Part shown: positions 7,375 through 15,309 of the stretch, one piece after another
Layout: each line of letters starts with the position of its first letter
Position numbering within the stretch: position 1 is the stretch's first letter
Assembly: GCA_900553755.1 (NCBI GenBank)
Contig: USEX01000013.1
Location: 1 to 38,813 of the forward strand
DNA length: 38,813 nt
Origin: an uncultured Clostridium sp.
Lineage (GTDB): Bacteria > Bacillota > Clostridia > TANB77 > CAG-508
Reading direction: 5' to 3'
The notes under the pieces: model-generated
Told to the model about the DNA's origin: nothing
Database searches by the model: none
The model's input: only the letters and a program-made list of their open reading frames with translations
Position numbers and translations under genes: made by a program

Positions 7375-8194
7375 ATGAAAAAACCATTTGTTATATTTTT
7401 AATAATATTGTTATTTTTAATATTGTTATTATTTGCATATAATAATCGGAAAAAGAACCGAAATAATTGCAACTGGAGTAGCAGTAAGTGATATTGAAAA
7501 TTTAAATAATTCAAAAATAGGATTTGGAATAAAAAGGGCAGATAATCATGAACAGCCGGATATTGGAAAGAAAAATATTACAATTTTAGATAAATATGAA
7601 GCTTTGTATATGGGAAATAAAGATTTACCATACATTTATCTAACATTTGATTTAGGATATGAAGCGGGATATACAGAAAAAATATTGGAAGTATTGAAAA
7701 AAGAAAATGTGATAGGCACATTTTTTATAACAGCACATTACTTGAATACCCAACCAGAACTGGTAAAAAGGATGATAGATGAGGGACATATAGTGGGAAA
7801 TCATACGGTTAACCACAAAAGTATGCCATCATGTAGTCTAGAAACAATAAAAAAAGAGGTAATGGATTTACATGCTGCAATATATGAGAAATTTGGTTAT
7901 GAGATGAAATATATTAGACCACCTAAAGGAGAATATAGCGAAAGAACGATAGCATATACTAATTCATTAAATTATAAAACTGTAATGTGGTCATTTGCTT
8001 ATGATGATTGGGATGAAAAAAAGCAGGGAAGGGAAGAGTATGGAAAGAAAAAAATCATGGATAATCTTCATAATGGAGAAATAATGTTACTACATGCTAC
8101 ATCAAAAGATAATGCGAATATATTAGAGGAAACTATTAAAGATATAAAAGGGCAAGGGTATGAATTCAAATCTTTAGATGAATTCAAACAATAA
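7375..8194 (+). CDS. pdaA: PdaA-like peptidoglycan deacetylase, +1 frameshifted
   Basis: Family role: removes acetyl from N-acetylmuramic acid to allow muramic-delta-lactam formation in spore cortex. ATG 7375 opens a frame encoding a membrane anchor (MKKPFVIFLIILLFLILLLF) that ends at TGA 7489-7491. The catalytic domain continues in the +1 frame. Skipping the C of CGG at 7447 joins them into 272 residues, close to PdaA length (263 in Bacillus subtilis). The deacetylase domain shows YLTFDLGYEAGY, GNHTVNH, RPPKGEYSE, MWSFAYDDWD and LLHATSKDN. It keeps the PdaA pattern, in which the second Asp of the usual TFDDG is replaced (Leu here, Asn in B. subtilis). It precedes yqfC by 15 bases. Without the shift, the only start for the domain is a TTG at 7433 lacking a ribosome-binding site and anchor. 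Confidence 0.85.
7447..7450 (+). other. Putative +1 recoding site CGGA in pdaA
   Basis: In-frame CGG is codon 25 of the upstream frame, in the context AATCGGAAA. The two frames overlap only between about 7421 and 7491, so the shift must occur there. Skipping C7447 reads GGA and continues in the catalytic frame. An extra A in the following A5 run would be an equivalent explanation by indel. Confidence 0.5.
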
Positions 8195-8209
8195 TGTGGA
8201 GGATAAAAT

Positions 8210-8503
8210 ATGGCTAAAAAGAAAAAAGGCAAGAAGCAAGCAAGAATTTTAGACAGAATATTAGAAATGCCACAAGAAGTTTCAACTAAAGATACCAAGC
8301 TTACAGTAATTGGATTTAAGAAAATGCTTATAGAAAATTATAAAGTAATATTAGAATATCAAGATTTTTATATAAGAATAAACACATATATAGGAATAAT
8401 AAATATAAATGGATTTAATTTAAAATTAAGTGAAATGACGTCTGATGATATAATGATAAGTGGGGATATAGATAGTATAGATTTTGAAAAAACAGAGGAA
8501 TAG
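8210..8503 (+). CDS. yqfC: YqfC/YabP-family sporulation protein
   Basis: It has 97 residues, beginning with a very basic segment (MAKKKKGKKQARILDRILEM) and ending with the beta-rich YabP/YqfC region (FYIRINTYIGIININGF). The family acts in the mother cell during sporulation; the biochemical role is not known to me. GGAGG precedes the ATG. The next gene is yqfD, the conserved partner, nine bases on. Confidence 0.88.
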   Translation: MAKKKKGKKQARILDRILEMPQEVSTKDTKLTVIGFKKMLIENYKVILEYQDFYIRINTYIGIININGFNLKLSEMTSDDIMISGDIDSIDFEKTEE

Positions 8504-8511
8504 GAGGGGAA

Positions 8512-9696
8512 ATGCATATAATAATTTTAATAAAATACATCTTTGGATATGTACATGTAAGAATTGAAGGTTTTTTCGTGGAAAGAACGATGAGCCAAGC
8601 AATTAATAGAAAAATTTTCTTCTGGAATGTAAAAAAAGAAAAAGAAGCTATAGCATACGCAAATATTGGCATAAAAGATTACAAGGATTTTATAAAAATT
8701 GCAAAAAGCAATAAATGTAAAGTAAAAATTATACAAAAAAGAGGATTGCCTTTTATATTTAATAAATATAGGAAAAGAAAAGTATTGCTAGCATTGGTTT
8801 TTGTGGTATGCATAGTTTTATTTGTAATGTCTAATTTTATATGGAATGTTCAAGTAGAAGGAATAGAGAAGATAAATAAAGAAGAAATTATGCAGGAGTT
8901 AGAAAAACAGGGGATAAAGGTTGGAAAGTATAAAAGAGATCTAGACTTTGCAAAGATTATAGACAAAATCAGGCTAGATAGAGCGGATATATCGTGGATT
9001 GGAATTGAAATTGATGGCACAAATGCAATAGTTAAAATTGTAGAAGCAGAGGAAAAGCCAAGTCTTATAGATGATAAAGATTATTGCAATATTGTATCAG
9101 ATAAGGAAGCAGAAATTGTTAAAATAAGTGCTCAAAATGGCATACCCGTAGTAAAACCAGGGGACATTGTAACAAAAGGAGATATGCTAATAGCAGGATG
9201 GCTAGAAGGAAAATATACAGGTACTAGATATGTTCATGCTGCAGGAGAAATACAGGCAAAAGTTTGGTACACTAAAAAAGAAAGAATTCAATTTAATCAG
9301 GTATTAAAAGAAAAAACGGGAAATATGGAAAATAAATACGAAATTAAAATTAATAATTTTACAATAAATTTGTATAAAACTCTTTCAAAATTTGAAAATT
9401 ATGATACAATAGATACAAACAATAAATTGAAAATATTTTCTAATTTTTATTTACCAATAGAGCTTATAAAAAGAACAAATTATGAGCTAACTGAAAAGGA
9501 AGTTACTTACGGAATAGAAGAGGCAAAGAACCTTGGAGTAGAGCAAATCTTAAAAGAATTACAAGGACAATTGGAAAATACCGATAATATATTACAAAAA
9601 TACGTAAATACTTACGCAGGTGAGGATTACATAGATGTAGAGGTAACGCTAGAAGTATTAGAAAATATTGGGACCAAAGAGAAAATAGTGTTTTGA
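8512..9696 (+). CDS. yqfD: YqfD sporulation stage IV-type membrane protein
   Basis: It has 394 residues. An N-terminal soluble region is followed by one transmembrane helix (LLALVFVVCIVLFVMSNFIW, about 93-112), then an extracytoplasmic part with WNVQVEGIEKINKEEI, WIGIEIDGTNAIVKIVEAEEKP and a lipoyl/barrel-hybrid-like stretch around PVVKPGDIVTKGDMLIAGW. This is the YqfD layout. AGGAGGGG lies close before the ATG. In Bacillus the order is yqfC-yqfD-phoH-yqfF-ybeY; here the next gene is an unrelated unknown. Confidence 0.93.
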   Translation: MHIIILIKYIFGYVHVRIEGFFVERTMSQAINRKIFFWNVKKEKEAIAYANIGIKDYKDFIKIAKSNKCKVKIIQKRGLPFIFNKYRKRKVLLALVFVVCIVLFVMSNFIWNVQVEGIEKINKEEIMQELEKQGIKVGKYKRDLDFAKIIDKIRLDRADISWIGIEIDGTNAIVKIVEAEEKPSLIDDKDYCNIVSDKEAEIVKISAQNGIPVVKPGDIVTKGDMLIAGWLEGKYTGTRYVHAAGEIQAKVWYTKKERIQFNQVLKEKTGNMENKYEIKINNFTINLYKTLSKFENYDTIDTNNKLKIFSNFYLPIELIKRTNYELTEKEVTYGIEEAKNLGVEQILKELQGQLENTDNILQKYVNTYAGEDYIDVEVTLEVLENIGTKEKIVF

Positions 9697-9710
9697 AAGG
9701 AAGAAAAAGT

Positions 9711-10937
9711 ATGGAAGAAAAAAGTCTTAGAGTATATTCAGAAAAAAAATTTTTTGCAAAATTAACAAATACTATTACAAAATTATTAGTTCCAACTAAA
9801 ATAGGAATTAATGGAATGTTAATTTCTATAAAAAGAAATAGCTTATTAAAAGCCTATGAAAATTATTTAGAAGCAGAAAATGAAGAAGATCCTAAGAAAA
9901 AGGAAGAAATAGAGAAAAAATATGAAGATAGCTTCTCATTATATTTGGAAGCAATAGATAAACATATGATGGATAATGTTTATAAAAAAGTAAAAAATGA
10001 TACAGCAACAGATTTCGAAAAAATGGCATTATCAAAATATTATATGGTTACACATTTAAAAGATACAGAATATTTGGAATATAAATATAAAAAGCAAATC
10101 TTTTTGATACAATTAGATTATGATACAGTAAAAGAATTAAAGAAAGATAAGTTAATTAGTAAATATCAAGTATTCTACTGTGATAGGATGGAAACTTTAT
10201 ATAAAAGATTACTAAAAAATTATTCAATAAAGTTATCTGAAAACATGAGTGAAATGGAAAAGAATACAGTATTTGATAAAATATTTACTACAATAGAAGA
10301 ATATATAACAGAAATACTACCATTGAAAATGAAAGCAGAGCCAGAAAATAAATTATATAAAGACATAATGGAAGATTATAATGATTTCCAAAGCTTTACA
10401 GTTGGCAAGCTTGATTTAAATGACAATATTGAAAAGAATATGATTTTATTAGGAATCAGCAGAAAATTATTTACACATAGCTTACCTCTTGTAGTAGCAG
10501 AGCAATGTTATGAAAAATTATTGACGGATACACGTACATTAATAATGGATACAAAGGTTGCAAGGAAACAAGAGAAGGCATATTGCTTATTGATGAATTT
10601 GATAGAAGACTATAATTTAAGACTTTTATCAACAAAAATTTATTGGGACAAACCATCATCTAGAGAAGAATATAAGATATTCTGGAATAAATATAAAGAA
10701 ATAAACAAGTTAAAAGAGCAAAATTATATAGAATACTCAAAACAGAGAGAAATATTATTCTTGAAAAACGAATTGAAAGAAGTATATAAAAACGAAAATA
10801 GATATTGGAGAATAATAGGATTTTATAAAAACAAACTTGTAAAATTAGGTGTAATGAGAAGAATACATTGTAATATCGTATCAGAAGGTTCTTACACAAA
10901 AAAGAAAAGTTTAAAAAAAGTAACAATGGCAGGATAA
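9711..10937 (+). CDS. Unknown 408-residue alpha-helical protein
   Basis: I do not recognise this family. The protein is rich in Lys, Glu, Tyr and Asn, with no signal peptide, clear membrane helix or catalytic motif. Stretches such as ENEEDPKKKEEIEKKYEDSF and KYKEINKLKEQNYIEYSKQ suggest long helices or coiled coil. A TTG at 9693 is possible, but AAGGAAG at 9698-9704 fits ATG 9711. It sits exactly where phoH and yqfF lie in Bacillus-type gene order, between yqfD and ybeY, in the same run of genes. That hints at a lineage-specific role tied to sporulation or RNA metabolism (inference). Confidence 0.8.
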   Translation: MEEKSLRVYSEKKFFAKLTNTITKLLVPTKIGINGMLISIKRNSLLKAYENYLEAENEEDPKKKEEIEKKYEDSFSLYLEAIDKHMMDNVYKKVKNDTATDFEKMALSKYYMVTHLKDTEYLEYKYKKQIFLIQLDYDTVKELKKDKLISKYQVFYCDRMETLYKRLLKNYSIKLSENMSEMEKNTVFDKIFTTIEEYITEILPLKMKAEPENKLYKDIMEDYNDFQSFTVGKLDLNDNIEKNMILLGISRKLFTHSLPLVVAEQCYEKLLTDTRTLIMDTKVARKQEKAYCLLMNLIEDYNLRLLSTKIYWDKPSSREEYKIFWNKYKEINKLKEQNYIEYSKQREILFLKNELKEVYKNENRYWRIIGFYKNKLVKLGVMRRIHCNIVSEGSYTKKKSLKKVTMAG

Positions 10938-10958
10938 TATAAGAAAGGAAGCTTATTT

Positions 10959-11450
10959 TTGGAAAAGTATACAGAAATAGAATTTTTAGATATAGAAGAA
11001 AATGAAGAATACAAGGAATTAATATTAAATGTAGTAAGAGAATGTTTTAAAACAGAACATCTAGAAAATGCAAATATGTATTTAAATGTAATTCTTACTA
11101 ATCCTGAGAATATAAGGAAGGCCAACAAGGAATACAGAAATATAGATAAAGAAACTGATGTACTTTCCTTTCCAATGTTTGAAAAGGATGAAATAGAAGC
11201 TATTATTTCAAAAAGCAAAGAAGAAAAGATTCAAATAAATGAAGTCTTAGGAGATATTATTGTTTCTATTCCAAAAGTAAAAGAGCAAGCAATAGAATAT
11301 GGGCATAGTACAACAAGAGAATTAGCATATATGATAGTGCATGGATTTTATCATGTAATGGGATATGACCATATGAATGAAGAAGAAAAACAAGTGATGA
11401 GGGAAAAGGAAGAAAATGTGCTTAATAAATTAGACATAAAAAGGACGTAG
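10959..11450 (+). CDS. ybeY: YbeY, endoribonuclease for rRNA maturation
   Basis: Single-strand-specific zinc endoribonuclease in 16S rRNA processing and ribosome quality control. It has 163 residues. The zinc site HGFYHVMGYDH has all three histidines, and the conserved region RNIDKETDVLSFPMFE precedes it. The start is a TTG with AAGAAAGGAAG about 8 bases upstream; no ATG lies between this signal and conserved sequence. The dgkA fusion gene follows after four bases. Confidence 0.95.
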   Translation: MEKYTEIEFLDIEENEEYKELILNVVRECFKTEHLENANMYLNVILTNPENIRKANKEYRNIDKETDVLSFPMFEKDEIEAIISKSKEEKIQINEVLGDIIVSIPKVKEQAIEYGHSTTRELAYMIVHGFYHVMGYDHMNEEEKQVMREKEENVLNKLDIKRT

Positions 11451-11454
11451 ACAG

Positions 11455-12207
11455 ATGAATAAAAAAGATGAACACAAAATGCATAATGATAATTTTATAG
11501 AAGCATGTAATAATGCAATAAATGGAATAATATATTCTGCAACAACACAAACAAATATAAGAAAACAATTGGTAATAGCCGTTGTGGTAATGTTATTAAG
11601 TTTGTTTTATGGTTTAGATACTCCAGAATTTTTGTGCTTAACTTTTGCAGTATTTTTTGTAATATTTGCAGAAATGATAAACACAGCAATAGAAACAGTT
11701 GTTGATTTATTTGTGGATGTATATCATCCAAAGGCTAAGATTGCAAAAGATGTAGCAGCAGGGGCAGTAGTTTTATCTGCAATAAATGCACTTATAGTAT
11801 CTTACTTTATATTCTTTAAGGAAGCAAATTTAAAATTTGTTAGCGATACTATATTTAGTAATATGGTAAAATCGCCATATCACTTAGCTTTTGTAGCATT
11901 TATATTGGTAGTTATTGCAGTAATAGCAATTAAAGCAGCTTGCTCAAAAACAAAGCGAAAAGGGCAACTTGTAACAGAGGGATTTGTCCCTAGTGGACAA
12001 TCAGCAATAGCTTTTGCAGCACTTACAGCAATATGGATAAATAGCCAAGATGTAATTACTTTTACATTAGCTTTGGTACTATCTTTATTAGTTGCAGGAA
12101 ATAGAATTCAAAATGATTCACGTACAAGAGCTGAAGTCGTATTTGGATCATTTATGGGAGTTTTAATAGTTTTACTAGTATATGGACTTACAATATTTAA
12201 ATTTTAA
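11455..12207 (+). CDS. dgkA: DgkA-type lipid kinase fused to degenerate PAP2 domain
   Basis: The N-terminal half (about 10-120) is a prokaryotic diacylglycerol/undecaprenol kinase with FAEMINTAIETVVDL and AKIAKDVAAGAVVLSAINA, in three membrane helices. The C-terminal half (about 135-250) resembles a PAP2 lipid phosphatase: PSGQSAIAFAALTAIW, then NRIQNDSRTRAEVVFGSFMG. The two histidines expected for PAP2 catalysis are replaced, with Gln182 in the PSGHS motif and Arg223 at the second His position. Kinase-phosphatase fusions of this kind occur in Clostridia, but this phosphatase half looks inactive. The gene is four bases after ybeY, as dgkA is in Bacillus. Confidence 0.88.
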   Translation: MNKKDEHKMHNDNFIEACNNAINGIIYSATTQTNIRKQLVIAVVVMLLSLFYGLDTPEFLCLTFAVFFVIFAEMINTAIETVVDLFVDVYHPKAKIAKDVAAGAVVLSAINALIVSYFIFFKEANLKFVSDTIFSNMVKSPYHLAFVAFILVVIAVIAIKAACSKTKRKGQLVTEGFVPSGQSAIAFAALTAIWINSQDVITFTLALVLSLLVAGNRIQNDSRTRAEVVFGSFMGVLIVLLVYGLTIFKF

Positions 12208-12218
12208 AAGGGGAAAAT

Positions 12219-13253
12219 ATGAAGAAAAAAATAAGTATAATATTAGTTGTGATATTATTAATCATAATACTTACTTGTGTAGGAATATTAGTATACAGAA
12301 GCTATATAGATAAAAAGCCGATAGAGGTAGTAGAGACTAATAATGAGATTAATGAACCAGTAGAGGAAGAAAAGAAAGTGCAAATTTATAGTGGCAGTGA
12401 TAGACCGATAGCAGTTATGATAGATAACCATAAAAGTGCTTTACCTCAGGGTGGTTTGAATGATGCTTATATGGTCTACGAAATAATTGTAGAAGGCGGA
12501 GAGAGCAGATTAATGGCTTTATTTAAAAATGTGGATGTGCAGAAAATAGGACCAGTAAGAAGTTCAAGACATTATTTCTTAGATTATGCTTTAGAAAATG
12601 ATGCAATATATGTACATTATGGATGGAGCCCGCAAGCAGAGTCTGATATATCTTCACTAGGAGTAAATAATATAAATGGAATAACAGAGGCAAGCTCAGC
12701 TTTTCCAAGACAAAAGGATAAAAGTGCACCACACAATGTAGCAACTACAATTGAATCAATAAAATCGATTGCTGAAAGAAAAAAATATAGAACAACTTCA
12801 GCGGCTACAAGTGTATTACATTATGTTACTGATGAAGTAGAATTGGCAGATGGTCAGGCAGCAAATAAAGTGACAATTCCATATTCAGAATCAAATGAAG
12901 TCGAATATATTTATAATGCAGAAACGGCTAGATACCAAAGATATTCAAGAGGAGTTGAAGAAAAAGACTGGGAAACAAAAGAGCTTACAACAACGAAAAA
13001 TATAATTATAACATTTGCAAGAAACACAACATTGAATGATGGAGAAAATAAGGGAAGACAGACTTTATACAATGTAGGAACATTAAAAGGATATTATATA
13101 ACGAATGGCAAAGCTATAGAAATAACATGTGAAAAATCATCTAGAAGTGTAAAAACTGTGTATAAAGACTTGAACGGAAAAGAAATTGATGTAAATGATG
13201 GAAACACTTTTGTTCAAATCTGCCCAATAAACGCAAATGTAACAATGGAATAA
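12219..13253 (+). CDS. DUF3048 (YerB-like) extracytoplasmic protein
   Basis: It has 344 residues with an N-terminal membrane anchor (ISIILVVILLIIILTCVGIL) and an acidic linker. The DUF3048 N-terminal region follows (RPIAVMIDNHKSALPQGGLN, VEGGESRLMALFKN, IGPVRSSRHYFLDYA, FPRQKDKSAPHN) with a C-terminal DUF3048 region. Function is not established; related YerB proteins are exported lipoproteins. The cysteine in the anchor (LTCVGI) is not a convincing lipobox. AAAAGGGG precedes the ATG. It is the last gene of the yqfC-ybeY run and is followed by a terminator. Confidence 0.9.
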   Translation: MKKKISIILVVILLIIILTCVGILVYRSYIDKKPIEVVETNNEINEPVEEEKKVQIYSGSDRPIAVMIDNHKSALPQGGLNDAYMVYEIIVEGGESRLMALFKNVDVQKIGPVRSSRHYFLDYALENDAIYVHYGWSPQAESDISSLGVNNINGITEASSAFPRQKDKSAPHNVATTIESIKSIAERKKYRTTSAATSVLHYVTDEVELADGQAANKVTIPYSESNEVEYIYNAETARYQRYSRGVEEKDWETKELTTTKNIIITFARNTTLNDGENKGRQTLYNVGTLKGYYITNGKAIEITCEKSSRSVKTVYKDLNGKEIDVNDGNTFVQICPINANVTME

Positions 13254-13263
13254 TACATAAAAT

Positions 13264-13299
13264 AAAACTACCTAACTATAAAAGCAAAGGTAGTTTTTG
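13264..13299. terminator. Bidirectional terminator, DUF3048 gene / recO
   Basis: Stem AAAACTACCT (13264-13273) and AGGTAGTTTT (13288-13297), 14-base loop, T run on each strand. It separates the converging genes. Confidence 0.85.
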
Positions 13300-13302
13300 T
13301 TA

Positions 13303-14028
13303 TTATAAATGCATAATTTGATAATTTTTATCAAGTTTATCGTTTATGTACAGTTTAGAAACTAATTTTAATTGTTTTAAGGATTCTTTTGATACAGTAA
13401 ATGAAAAAACTTTTTTGGCAGGAGCGGAAAAGATAAATTTAAGAGCATTAAATGTATCATTATTTATTTGGATTGCAGATTTATCGACTCTACCACAAGA
13501 AGAACATTCAAAGCCGCTATTGTAGATACTAAAGTAAGATATATTTTCATTACTACCACATCTAGTACATTTTCCTAATTGAGGAGCAAAACCGAGGTAT
13601 AACATTAATCTAAGCTCAAAAACAGATAAGATAAAGTCTAGATTTTTATCTGTTTCAGAAATCATATATAGAGTATTAAGCAGAAGCTGAAGAATATTAT
13701 AAGTGTATTGATTTTCATCAGTAACATCATAGACAATTCTAGAAATAAGAGAAGCATAATTTAATTTATTTAAATCATTTCTGATATTATAAAAAACTTC
13801 AATAGTATCGCATGAATTGATACTATATGAAGTTGGACTATTATATATTAAGAAATTGCTAAAACTTAAAAACTGTGTTCCAGCCATAAGAACACTTTTA
13901 GGACGTCTTGAACCTCTGGCGGCACAACCAATTTTTCCGATATCTGGTGTTAAAAGTGTTACCATCTTATCGTAATCATTCATATTACTTTCTAAAATTA
14001 CTATTCCCTTTGTCTTTATTATCCCCAT
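13303..14028 (-). CDS. recO: RecO, recombination mediator
   Basis: Loads RecA on SSB-coated DNA with RecR in gap repair. It has 241 residues. The N-terminal OB fold begins MGIIKTKGIVILESNMNDYDKMVTLLT. The C-terminal helical domain holds a four-cysteine zinc site: GKCTRCGS and, 19 residues on, ECSSCGR. The length matches the family. The start lies inside the end of yqzL (44-base overlap), so the two are translationally coupled. It is the last gene of the era-yqzL-recO operon. Confidence 0.95.
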   Translation of the reverse strand: MGIIKTKGIVILESNMNDYDKMVTLLTPDIGKIGCAARGSRRPKSVLMAGTQFLSFSNFLIYNSPTSYSINSCDTIEVFYNIRNDLNKLNYASLISRIVYDVTDENQYTYNILQLLLNTLYMISETDKNLDFILSVFELRLMLYLGFAPQLGKCTRCGSNENISYFSIYNSGFECSSCGRVDKSAIQINNDTFNALKFIFSAPAKKVFSFTVSKESLKQLKLVSKLYINDKLDKNYQIMHL

Positions 14029-14149
14029 ATTTCAAATTTACCGAATCACTTTCTATATTTTTTTCTATGTTTTGAACTTCAACTAATTCCATAAATGTAT
14101 CTATATTTCCAGTATTTTTAAAGGTATTCCATGCTAATTGTTTTAACAT
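13985..14149 (-). CDS. yqzL: YqzL-family small protein
   Basis: It has 54 residues and starts MLKQLAWNTFKNTGNIDTFM. The W-x(3)-F-x(2)-TGNIDT(Y/F) core is the YqzL signature, and yqzL lies between era and recO in Bacillus as here. Function is unknown. An AAAGGAG lies about 11 bases before the ATG. The C-terminal extension beyond the 30-odd residues of the core is low in complexity and overlaps recO. Confidence 0.85.
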   Translation of the reverse strand: MLKQLAWNTFKNTGNIDTFMELVEVQNIEKNIESDSVNLKYGDNKDKGNSNFRK

Positions 14150-14209
14150 AAAGTAATCATCTCCTTTATTATTTTATCTTTTGCGAATAAGAATTTTTTA
14201 TACTTCCAA

Positions 14210-15125
14210 TTATTGCAATTTAAATTTTTTAACTAAAGAATCATCATTAATCCAATCTTCTCTAACCTTAACCCATAATTGTAAATTTATTTTTGTGTCA
14301 AGCATTTTTTCTAGATCTTCTCTGGCGTAAGTGCCAATGCGTTTTAACATTTGTCCGTTTTTACCTATAATAATACCCTTATGAGAGTTACGCAAACAAT
14401 AAATTGTTGCTTCCACATCATATATAGGCTTTTTAGTTTGAGTTTTACGCAATTTCATTTTCTGAGTTTCTACATAAATGCCGTGAGGAACTTCATCATC
14501 TAGTAAACGCAAAGCCTTTTCACGTATAGTTTCTTCAACTAATTGCCTAAGAGTTTGATCTGTATACTCATCTATATCATAATATGCAATTCCGAGGCTG
14601 TAAGTTATTTTCTATTTCATCTAATAATATATCTAAATTTTTATTCTTATTAACAGATAAAGGAACTATTGCAGTAAAATCATATTCTTTAGAGTAAAGA
14701 GAAATCAATTGAGCAATATGTTCTTTTTTTACTAAATCAATTTTATTAATTACTAAAATTGTTTTCTTTTTAGATTCTATTATTTTATCTAATATTAGAC
14801 GGTCGCCTTTTCCGATGTTATCAGAAGTTGCATCAACAACAAATATTACAATATCTACATCTTGAGAACAACCAAATGCTGTTTCCACCATGGTATTTCC
14901 CAATTTTGATTTTGGCTTGTGAATACCAGGGGTATCTAAAAATATTATTTGAGAATTTGGCCTGTTTACAATAGCTCTTATAGCATTTCTAGTAGTTTGG
15001 GGTTTATTAGCAATTGCAGCAACTTTTTCGCCAACTAATGCGTTTATGATACTAGATTTTCCTACATTAGTACGACCAAGCATTGCTATAAAGCCAGATT
15101 TAAAAGTGTTGTTTTGTTGTTCCAT
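14210..15125 (-). CDS. era: Era GTPase, read in two frames (+1 shift at CGG)
   Basis: Essential GTPase that binds 16S rRNA in 30S assembly. ATG 15125 (GGAG upstream) opens the GTPase domain: P-loop GRTNVGKSS at 17-25 (usually GRPNVGKSS), DTPGIHKPKSKLG and NKIDLVKK. This frame ends at TGA 14579-14577. The KH domain (KALRLLDDEVPHGIYVE, IIIGKNGQMLKRIG) continues in the +1 frame to 14210. The shift must lie between 14611 and 14577, where the original frame has a single CGG (codon 178). Skipping its C gives LQPGIAYYDIDEYTDQT, which lines up without a gap with the family pattern around E-G-P-x-Y-Y-x-x-D-x-x-T-D. The joined product is 304 residues, the normal length. No good start exists for the KH part alone. 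An essential gene is unlikely to be a pseudogene. Confidence 0.93.
14591..14594 (-). other. Putative +1 recoding site CGGA in era
   Basis: Minus-strand context CAG CCT CGG AAT. Skipping C14594 reads CAG CCT GGA ATT and restores the conserved Gly and the KH-domain frame. The same hexamer TCGGAA surrounds the shift in the pdaA-like gene. Confidence 0.6.
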
Positions 15126-15255
15126 ATAATCTCCAATCAGCTCTATATTACTGTGAATCTATTATAGTATTTTATAATAGATTTTTTTGTAAAAAATAGT
15201 AGCTTATTTTAATTTTTGTATGTCTATTTTCGACAAACATAATTATATAATAATT

Positions 15256-15284
15256 TTGACTAGTTTGCAAATTTATGCTATACT
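15256..15284 (+). promoter_or_regulatory. Promoter of pth-rng
   Basis: TTGACT (15256-15261), 17 bases, TATACT (15279-15284), 25 bases before the pth start. Confidence 0.7.
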
Positions 15285-15309
15285 TACTAAGAATTTGAAG
15301 GAAAGAAGA

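Noticed and set aside
7447..7456. Classical -1 slippery heptamer at the A-run in the pdaA-like gene
   Set aside because: The zero-frame codons are CGG AAA AAG, so there is no A-AAA-AAG heptamer in register, and the frame change needed is +1, not -1.
9694..9696. TGA recoding as tryptophan
   Set aside because: TGA ends yqfD, the transglutaminase-like gene and others at the expected lengths, and tryptophan is encoded by TGG, so TGA is a normal stop.
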